Shown here piece after piece: positions 18,498 to 24,759 of a stretch of DNA of 24,759 nucleotides. The translations under genes and the position numbers were made by a program. Under the pieces are notes generated by a model that worked only from the letters and a program-made list of their open reading frames with translations, made no database searches and had not been told where the DNA came from. The first letter of the stretch is position 1. Each line of letters begins with the position of its first letter. The DNA is from Prasinococcaceae sp. CCMP 1430 (lineage: Eukaryota; Prasinodermophyta; Palmophyllophyceae; Prasinococcales; Prasinococcaceae), in NCBI GenBank assembly GCA_013416795.1, contig RQSC01000014.1, forward strand, positions 32,120 through 56,878, read 5' to 3'.

Positions 18498-18933
18498 CGA
18501 CGTGCCAGCCCGCCGGCGCAATTCATAACGAGAACAGCACGCGGCGGCGCCGCCGCGCAATCCCCATCCGCGGCTGGATCAGCGCCCACTCACGAACCGA
18601 GCGCGCCGAGGGCTCTCTCGCGCGCAAACGCGGATTTCGATCCGATCCGGCGCGCCGCCTGCGTACTGCAGCGGCAGCTGCGCCCGGCAGGGCGAGCACC
18701 TCGCTCCGTCGGCGCCTCCGTTACCTCCACCCACGTGTGTGGGCGCGCGGTGGCGGCAAGCCAAGCTGGCAGCGCCCGCGACCGACCGGGCCCACGCTTC
18801 CAAACACGTGCCAGCTGGAACATCCACGGGAGAGACCACCAATCATCGCGACTGTGATCATTTTGCACGTGCCGCATGATGGAATGATGAGTGAATTGAG
18901 CTTGCCATGTCGAGTGGGGTGGCCTGGCATGGG

Positions 18934-18953
18934 GGTTCGCGAAGGTTCGCGAA
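18934..18953 (+). repeat. Tandem pair of GGTTCGCGAA
   Basis: Two exact 10-base copies, followed by GGTC, which begins a third. TTCGCGAA inside each unit is a perfect 8-base palindrome. Confidence 0.6.
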
Positions 18954-19065
18954 GGTCTGTGCGGGGCGTTCCGTCCTGGCGAGACCCACCCGATCCACTC
19001 GTCTCGAGTTCAAGATTTGAAGGTCGATGTGTGGAACGCGTCCACGGATCCTCCGGAAGACGAGT

Positions 19066-19212
19066 ACCATCATGATGGTGCTATCATAGGACTATCCGGA
19101 TAGTACATCACCATTTTACCCACTGTCCGTTCGTACACTGTGTGTAAATTTTGTATTGTACCCAGGTGCTGTGCAATTGTACAAATTTTGTACAGGAATG
19201 GTAAGGGTTACC
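19066..19212. repeat. AT-rich cluster of perfect short palindromes
   Basis: Within about 150 bases: ACCATCATGATGGT (19066-19079), ACTATCCGGATAGT (19091-19104), TGTACAAA-T-TTTGTACA (19178-19194) and GGTAA-GGG-TTACC (19200-19212). Each arm pair is exact. GTAC recurs six times. The composition is far more AT-rich than the rest of the window. The cluster lies just beyond the sulfotransferase stop, so part of it may be its 3' untranslated region. Confidence 0.6.
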
Positions 19213-19227
19213 ACCACGCACCGCTGC

Positions 19228-20620
19228 TCAGGTCGAGCGCACTAGAGCGCGCACTTCGGCGTCTTCGCTGGACGCGAGCACGGCCCTCACCGCCTCCCAG
19301 TTGTCGATGACGCTCTCCTGGCTCTTGGCGGCCCTGACGCCTCCGCGCGCCTCGCGGTGCTCGACGAGCGTGTTGCCAATCACTTCGGCAGAGGGCTCCA
19401 GGCCCACCGCGCGCATGAGGTCGCCCCACGCCGCCACGCTCGTGCGCATCGCCGCGCCTGAATCGTCGTACTCAAATGCGAAGAGGTCCTCGGTGAAAAC
19501 CGGCGCAGCGAGCTGCTCCTGATCCTTCCAGAGCGCGCGCGCGTGCTCCTCGTATCCGAGGCGGCGGCGAGTCCACCACGCCAAAGTCTCCTCGAGCTTG
19601 GCGGGATTCAGGTAGGCGCGGGTGACAACCTGCGCGTACGCGTGCGCGCGCGCGCGTCATTCGTGAGCGGGACGTGTGCGTGCGGTAGATGCGGGGCCGC
19701 GCAGGCGTAGCCATGCCGCAATGCTGGTCAGCACACCGGTCAATTGGTCCGGCCTGCAGGGAGCTGCGCGGGGGCGTGCACAAAGCGGGGCCCTGCCCCG
19801 ACCATCAACGCACCGGGTTGCCACTGGCGGCCGCCGCTCGCCGCTTATAGCACAGCGTGGGGTCCGTCCCGTTTTCGGTGACAACCTCCCCGATGGGGCT
19901 GTTCTTCGCGAGGAAGCAGTCGCGAACGAAGCACGTCAGCATGTCCAGGACATTCCTCCGCCACACGAAGACAGCGCGCGCGCCCGTGTTGGCAATGACG
20001 GGCGACAAGACGGCGTCGCCCGCGTACATGGCGTTCGCGCCCTCATCGGCGCGGAGCTCGAGCTTCTGCAGGAGCATGAGCCCTTGGCTGGTCGCCTCCT
20101 TATACTGCGCCATGATCGCGTCCTCCATGGTTGCTTTGCCGCCCGCTGGCGGCCCGTGCTCCCTGTAGTAGGCGTTTGTCTCCGGGCGCAATTCCTCAAA
20201 GTACAGGTCCGCCGCCGGATGGCCGTGCGCCGCGGTCAGAGCGCGCGCGAGCTTAATGGTGGCGGTGGACCCGCTGCATCCCTCCATGATGAGCAAAGCG
20301 GGATGATGCACGCTCGCAGTGCCGGCGCCTGCTGCCGCCTGCGCGTCGCCCGCCGTCTCGTTGTTGACCTTATCTACGCGGCTCATTGCGGTGCGCTGGG
20401 AGTCGAGCGCGTCTGCCTGCTCCCGCAGCCGCGCGGCCACGCTCGCGACCAGCACCTGCCAGTCTGCTTGCGAGCCCGACTCGCCAAGGGACCTGCCTGC
20501 GGCCATGATTTGCCTCGACAGCGCGCTGTGGCGCGCCCCTGCGGCCGGTGCGGCTGCTGTCAGCAGCCCCGCCAGCGCGAGCGCGCGCATCGCCGCGGCG
20601 GCCGCCGCCCAAGCCCGCAT
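19228..20620 (-). CDS. PAPS-dependent sulfotransferase, secretory pathway, two exons
   Basis: Transfers sulfate from PAPS to an acceptor, probably a glycan in the Golgi lumen. Exons on the minus strand: 20620-19814 and 19629-19228; donor GTGCGT, acceptor CAG, phase 0; 402 residues. ATG 20620 opens a signal peptide or anchor (MRALALAGLLTAAAPAAGA, about 11-29). The 5'-phosphosulfate loop is EGCSGSTA at 113-120, following the strand HPALLIM. The 3'-phosphate motif is VFVWRRNVLDMLTCFVRD (about 217-234), with the expected Arg-Asn and downstream residues. Exon 2 carries the C-terminal helical part including YLNPAKLEETLAWW and an AWGDLMRAVGLEPS segment typical of sulfotransferase C-termini. Two NxT sequons occur. 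Acceptor unknown. The start is divergent from DPH2 across 396 bases. Confidence 0.82.
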
Positions 20621-21016
20621 GTCCCCGCTGCGAAGAGACCCCAGCCAGGGGGTGAGGCCGGCGTCGGGAAGGCTCCGTGCGCGGCCTCCGGAGTGACGCG
20701 GGGTCGCTGCCCCCGCTCCCCCTCCCCCATTTTCCCCTCGTCGCCCCCCCCCCCCTCCACCCCGCGGTGGCAGCTGCGACGGCCGCCGCCGCCCCGCGCG
20801 CTCACGGCGGTTGGCGCGCGCGCTCAGTGCAGGCCGGAGGGAGGGGGAGGGGAGGGGCGGGCGTGGAGGGCGTGGCGCCAGAGCGCGCGCGTGCGCGCGC
20901 GCGTCGGGTGGCGCGTCTCGAGTTCGAGGGGAAGGAAACGACGGCGCGCGCGCGCGCGTGCGCGCGCGCTCGTGTGCGTGTGCCGCGCGGGGAAGGGCGC
21001 GGACGCGGCGACACCG
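20621..21016. promoter_or_regulatory. Divergent promoter, sulfotransferase / DPH2
   Basis: Shared upstream region of two divergent genes. A pyrimidine-rich tract at 20708-20762 (including C12 at 20744-20755) lies on the sulfotransferase side and a G-rich tract at 20839-20861 on the DPH2 side, so each gene has a G-rich sense strand before its start. Alternating GC runs occur near 20885-20903 and 20944-20968. Confidence 0.5.
20839..20861 (+). promoter_or_regulatory. G-rich tract, quadruplex-capable, upstream of DPH2
   Basis: Five G runs (3, 5, 4, 4 and 3 bases) separated by single bases. It is on the DPH2 sense strand 156-178 bases before the ATG at 21017. This is an unusually good quadruplex sequence; in vivo folding is not shown. 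Confidence 0.5.
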
Positions 21017-22960
21017 ATGTCCGTCGCGCGGCGGCTGAGCGCCACCAGTGGCGGCTTCGACCTCGAGGCCGACGCGACGGCCGCGTTCCTGCGGCGCGCG
21101 GGCTGCCGGCGTGTGGCGCTGCAGTTTCCCGATGAGCTGCTGGTGCATGCGCCGCGCGCGGCGGCGGCGCTCAAGGGGCGGCTTGGCGACGGCTGCGAGG
21201 CGATCGTGCTCGCGGACACCACCTTCGGGCCATGCTGCGTCGATGAGGTCGCTGCGGCGCACGCGGGATGCGATGCGGTCGTGCACTACGGCCGCGCGTG
21301 CCTGAGCCCCACGCTGCGCCTGCCTGCGCGGTTTGTACTCGGGCGCACACCGCTCGACGAGGCGGCCGCGGCGGCGCGCCTCGCCGAGGCGGCCGCGACC
21401 GCGGCGCCCACGCCGCTGGTCGTGCTGTGCTCGCTCGAGTACGCGCACGCGCTCGCTCGCATCGGGGCGCTTGCGCGCGAGCGCCTCGCGGAAGGCGACG
21501 CAGGGGGTGCCGAAATCGTCTTCGGCGAGCTGGAGCCTCTCGAGCGCGTGCCTGCCCCGCCCGTGGCCGGAAGCGGCGGGGCGCGCCTGCTAAAGGTGTC
21601 CGAGGCGCGCGGGAGGGAGTGTGGCTGTGGCCCGTCGGGATGCGGCGCGAGCGCCGATGCGCGAACGGCCCCCGCGCCAAAATCGCCCTCGCCTGTCGCG
21701 AACGCCAACTCCCACGCGGTTGATGCTGCGAGCACGGAGAGCGGGGCGCGCGACGGCCGCATATCACTGGGCGGCCTGTCGTTTAGACTGCCGCGCACGT
21801 CGACAGCTGATGGAAGCTCGAGCGACAGCGACGAGGACGATACGCCGCCGGCCGTGTCGCTGGCGTGGATCGGTGGGGAGGGCCCCGCGCTGACATCTGC
21901 ACTCATGACGCTCGCACCGACGATTTACTGCCGCTATGACCCCGCGCTCGAGCCCGTGCGCAGCGCCGGCGACGATGGCAGCGGCGGCGCTTTCGGCGAC
22001 AGCGATGGCGATGGCGACGGCGCCTGCGGCGGAGCCTGGCTCTCTGACGAACCCGGCGCGTTTCGCGCGCTGCAGCGGCGCTACTTCCTCGTCGAGAAAG
22101 CCAAGGACGCGTCAATCGTAGGCGTGCTCGCCGGCACGCTCGGGGTCGCGGGATACGAGGAGGCCATCGAGCGCGTGGTGCGCCTTGCGGAGGCCGCAGG
22201 CAAACGCGCGTACGTGTTCGCGATGGGCAAGCCCAACCCAGCCAAGCTCGCCAACTTCCCTGAGTGTGGGGTCTTCGTGCTGGTGGCCTGCGCGCAGACG
22301 GCGCTGCTCGATTCGAAGGACTTCTACGCGCCAGTCATTACCGTCTACGAAGCCGAGCTGGCCTTTGAGGACAGGATGTGGGGGGGGAGGCTCAGGCTCG
22401 ACGGGGGGGCAATGCAGGCCGCAGCGGCGGCCGAGGCAGCGGCCGAGGCGGCCGAGGGCACCGCTGGGAGCGTTGACATGAGGCGCAAACGCGGCGAAGA
22501 GGAGGAAGGGCGCTTCTCGATGGTTCGTGGTGCGTACATGGCGGCGGCTGGCAACAGCGATTTCGGCGCGGGGTGCTCCGCGGACTCCGAATCGGACGGA
22601 GATGCGAGCGATGGCGGGGACGGCGCTGCTGGCGCCGCCAGTGGGGCACGCGCCCTCGCAAACGCGGCCCTTGGACGCGAGCTGGCCGTGCGCGCCGAGC
22701 GCGCTCTCCAGATGCGCTCGGACGCCAGCGGCACGCTTGAGGCGGCGTCGGCGGCCGAGTACCTGGTGCTCAAGCGCACATACCAAGGCCTCGAGGCCGA
22801 ACTCGAAGACGGCAAGGCGGAAGACACGCGCGTGCGTGAGGGCTGGGCGGGACGCGCGGCGGGGTACGCGCACGACACTGGCCAGGCCCGCGAAGCGGGC
22901 GCCGCCGCGGGGGCGCAGGCGAACGCCGAGAGCGCCAAGAACGGTGGAGTGGACTGGTGA
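21017..22960 (+). CDS. DPH2: Diphthamide synthesis protein 2 (DPH2), intronless, with insertions
   Basis: Partner of DPH1 in the iron-sulfur enzyme that moves the aminocarboxypropyl group of S-adenosylmethionine onto the eEF2 histidine. ATG 21017 to TGA 22960, 647 residues, longer than animal or yeast DPH2 (roughly 490-530). The N-terminal domain shows VALQFPDELL, LADTTFGPCCVDEVAAAH (C73, C74) and VVHYGRACLSP (C95). The C-terminal domain shows RRYFLVEKAKDASIVGVLAGTL, YVFAMGKPNPAKLANFPE and VACAQTALLDSKDFYAPV (C425). The 73/74, 95 and 425 positions correspond to the yeast cysteines at 106/107, 128 and 362. Extra parts: a low-complexity insert at about 196-275 with C202, C204 and C209, a Ser/Asp-rich DGSSSDSDEDD stretch, an acidic insert near 315-335, and a long Ala/Gly/Glu-rich C-terminal extension. 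The frame is open far upstream but without family similarity. Confidence 0.93.
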   Translation: MSVARRLSATSGGFDLEADATAAFLRRAGCRRVALQFPDELLVHAPRAAAALKGRLGDGCEAIVLADTTFGPCCVDEVAAAHAGCDAVVHYGRACLSPTLRLPARFVLGRTPLDEAAAAARLAEAAATAAPTPLVVLCSLEYAHALARIGALARERLAEGDAGGAEIVFGELEPLERVPAPPVAGSGGARLLKVSEARGRECGCGPSGCGASADARTAPAPKSPSPVANANSHAVDAASTESGARDGRISLGGLSFRLPRTSTADGSSSDSDEDDTPPAVSLAWIGGEGPALTSALMTLAPTIYCRYDPALEPVRSAGDDGSGGAFGDSDGDGDGACGGAWLSDEPGAFRALQRRYFLVEKAKDASIVGVLAGTLGVAGYEEAIERVVRLAEAAGKRAYVFAMGKPNPAKLANFPECGVFVLVACAQTALLDSKDFYAPVITVYEAELAFEDRMWGGRLRLDGGAMQAAAAAEAAAEAAEGTAGSVDMRRKRGEEEEGRFSMVRGAYMAAAGNSDFGAGCSADSESDGDASDGGDGAAGAASGARALANAALGRELAVRAERALQMRSDASGTLEAASAAEYLVLKRTYQGLEAELEDGKAEDTRVREGWAGRAAGYAHDTGQAREAGAAAGAQANAESAKNGGVDW

Positions 22961-23086
22961 GGCTCCCACCGCTTGTAAAAATCACGTGTACAATGCCATC
23001 GGGAAATTCCGACATCGACGCGCCGCGCGCAGTGAGGCGTCGAGCCGCGCGGCCGGCCAGCGCCCGGGGATCCCGCGTTCCACGGG

Positions 23087-24759
23087 TCACAGCGCCAGCC
23101 TGTCCGCGCTGAAGAGCTGCATGGTGGACTCGGCGATGCGCTCCGTCCCACCCTCTAGCGCGAGGTCAGCAGTGGCAGCACCGATGAGCGGCGCGAGCTT
23201 GAAGCCGTGGCCGCTGCAGCACGACAACACGACGACCTTGCCGTCCGCGGCCGTGTCGAAGACGTAGTCGTGGTCTGGCGTCATGGTGTACGTGCACGCT
23301 TCCGTCAGCGCCACCTCGTCCGTGTCGATGCCTTCGAAGTGTCGCGACACCCACTTTCCCACCACTCGCCGAGCTTGTGCAGCCTGCGCGCGCCACACGC
23401 GTCAGCACAGCCGGGCCGCCCAGGAGCAACAGCAGCGCGCGCGCCATTCGTGTTGCTTCAGCGCATCCCGCAAGCGTCGGTCGCGCAGCAGGCACGCAGC
23501 CCAAGCCAGGCGCATGCGCGCACGCACACGGCGCGCCCCGCAGGCTGCGCTCGCGCGAACGGCGCCCTCACTCACATCTGGAGCCATCGTCCTGTCGTCA
23601 GCGTCCCGACCGAGCCGCTCCCAGTGCGCCTCCGGCAAGTGCAGGCTGGCCTTGATCAGTCCAGGCAACTCGTGGATGGGGAAGCCGTAGAGCGTCTGGA
23701 AGTCGATGGACGCACGACTGTCGCCCGTGCTCCCGCCTGTCTCGTCCCAGCCGGGGGGGAGCGCATCCGCCTCTGTCTGGTCATCGCCGTAGCAGATGTA
23801 CACGGGGAAGCGCGCCGCGTCGAAGCGGTGGCGCGCCTGGGCATCGCGCGCGCGCCAGTACGCCACGGCGGTCGCGATGGGCCGCAGGTCTAGCCGCAGT
23901 CCCAGAGTATCCTCGAGCAAAGCCCCGGCCCACGGCCCGGCCGCAACCACGACTCGCCGCGCCACCACGGACTGCGCCACGCCCCCACCCGCGCCCTCAC
24001 TGGTGCCAGCGCCGGAGCTCGCGCCGCGACTGTTGTCCTGGACGGCGAGGCGCATCATCCCACCCTCGGCGTGGTCGATGCCAACGACGGCCGACCTGTC
24101 ACGCAGCGCGGCGCCGTGTCTCTCCGCCAGCCCGGCGTACATCGCGACGGCTTTGGTCGCATTGAGGATGCCGGCATCGGCGTTCCACAATGCCGTCCAG
24201 TGGTCAGGAATTGAGAAGCCCGGGAAGCGACGCGAGACGCGCTCGGCGTCCATGCGCTCCGCGCGCACGCCGTTGGCTTCGGCGGCGGCCAACACGCGCC
24301 GCATGCCCGCGCCTTCGGCAGGGCCGAAGTCGAGGCCGCCCGTGGGTGTGTAGACGCTCGTGCGCGCCTCCTGCTGCGCGCTCTCCCAAAGGGGGTACGC
24401 CTTGCGCATCATTGCCGTGTAGTGCTCCTCCGCGTACGTCGGCCTGTCGTGGCGGGGGGACGCGATTGGCAGGGGCTGCGTGAGCGCGGGCTCGCGGCGC
24501 GCGGGAAGGGTGGCCACCACGCCGCGCGGCAGCGGCCAGGCAGTAGGGCGCGCGCAGGGCACCGCTCACCTTATGATGCGACTCTCGCCGTGCGAGGACC
24601 CCCGCCTGTGGAGCATGTCGTGGCGCTCGAGCAGCAGCGTGCGCGCCCCGCGCCTCGCGCACTCGTAGGCGACGCACACCCCCGCGATGCCTCCGCCGAC
24701 GACCGCGACGTCGTACGCCCCCGGCGGCGCCGCAGCAGCGCGCGACGAGAGCGTCCCGG
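23087..24759 (-). CDS. Sarcosine/pipecolate oxidase-like flavoenzyme (5' end beyond window), three exons seen
   Basis: FAD-dependent oxidase of secondary amino acids (sarcosine, pipecolate or similar), releasing hydrogen peroxide. Exons on the minus strand: beyond 24759 to 24570, 24443-23576, 23383-23087; donors GTGAGC and GTGAGT, acceptors CAG, phases 2 and 0. The FAD fold begins YDVAVVGGGIAG and the family's SSHGESRIIR motif closes exon 1; the join gives IIRPTYAEEHYTAMMRKAYP. Exon 2 holds PTGGLDFGP, RRFPGF, VVAAGPWAG and FPVYICYGDD. Exon 3 has EACTYTMTPDHDYVFD, whose cysteine matches the covalent flavin site of monomeric sarcosine oxidase, and CSGHGFKLAPLIG. The C-terminus is DRLAL, which is not a standard peroxisomal SKL-type signal. 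It converges with DPH2, 126 bases apart. The start codon is outside the window. Exact substrate not decidable. Confidence 0.9.

Larger units (their letters stand above)
17853..19227. promoter_or_regulatory. Long regulatory region between AP2 gene and sulfotransferase gene
   Basis: About 1.4 kb without a convincing gene; it is the 5' region of the AP2 gene and the 3' flank of the sulfotransferase gene, both on the minus strand. It is the least GC-rich part of the window in places (17990-18150 and 19060-19200) and holds the telomere-like units, the CGAC-type inverted repeats, the CG alternating tract, a 10-base tandem pair and the palindrome cluster, each listed separately. Confidence 0.6.

Noticed and set aside
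19676-21016. Upstream extension of the DPH2 frame to give a product of more than 1,000 residues
   Set aside because: The extension overlaps the sulfotransferase coding exon on the other strand, has shadow composition, and the family N-terminus starts at ATG 21017.
1-24759. Bacterial (high-GC actinobacterial or myxobacterial) origin
   Set aside because: GPN2, DPH2, GT31 and double-AP2 families are eukaryotic, and most of the recognised genes are interrupted by GT-AG introns.

Overview
This window looks like nuclear DNA of a gene-dense, very GC-rich unicellular eukaryote, most likely a photosynthetic protist. It carries spliceosomal introns (14 placed, 105-241 bp), no bacterial operons or Shine-Dalgarno pattern, and eukaryote-only families: GPN2, DPH2, an ERG/GT31 glycosyltransferase, a claudin-like four-helix protein and a double-AP2 transcription factor. 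A twin-arginine thylakoid-lumen-type FKBP and a carotenoid cleavage oxygenase argue for a plastid. The double-AP2 factor, the high GC and the preferred GTGCGT splice donors would suit a haptophyte-like or other high-GC alga, but lineage is inference; the sequence alone does not settle it.

Thirteen genes fill about 24.8 kb on both strands. Left part: 3' part of a lumenal FKBP (+, 2-556); GPN-loop GTPase GPN2 (-, 868-2416, four exons); carotenoid cleavage oxygenase (+, about 2814-4578, two exons); a conserved helix-hairpin-helix protein of unknown function (+, 4871-5645, two exons); a TPR protein with a C-terminal membrane segment (-, 5865-7449, three exons). Middle: a small secreted acidic, cysteine-rich protein (+, 8355-8756); a single-pass membrane protein of no recognised family (-, 8990-10681); a GT31 galactosyltransferase-like type II membrane enzyme (+, 11641-13504, three exons); a claudin/PMP22-like tetraspan protein (+, 14412-15465, three exons). 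Right part: a double-AP2 transcription factor (-, 15984-17852, no intron); a signal-peptide-bearing sulfotransferase (-, 19228-20620, two exons); diphthamide synthesis protein DPH2 (+, 21017-22960, no intron); a sarcosine/pipecolate oxidase-like flavoenzyme (-, 23087 to beyond the window end, three exons seen).

The genes do not form one pathway. There are loose themes: translation and assembly factors (GPN2 for RNA polymerase assembly, DPH2 for eEF2 modification), secretory-pathway proteins (GT31, sulfotransferase, small cysteine-rich protein, claudin-like protein) and plastid functions (FKBP, carotenoid cleavage). The two Golgi-type enzymes plus secreted and surface proteins suggest cell-surface glycan work, but the evidence is only proximity.

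The non-coding part is structured: telomere-like TAGGGTTT units upstream of GPN2 and of the AP2 gene, G-rich sense-strand tracts shortly upstream of several start codons, a 39-base CG alternating tract, and an unusually AT-rich palindrome cluster near 19066-19212. I saw no tRNA, rRNA, CRISPR array, transposase or virus-like gene. The most distinctive single item is the claudin-like protein in what appears to be an algal genome.
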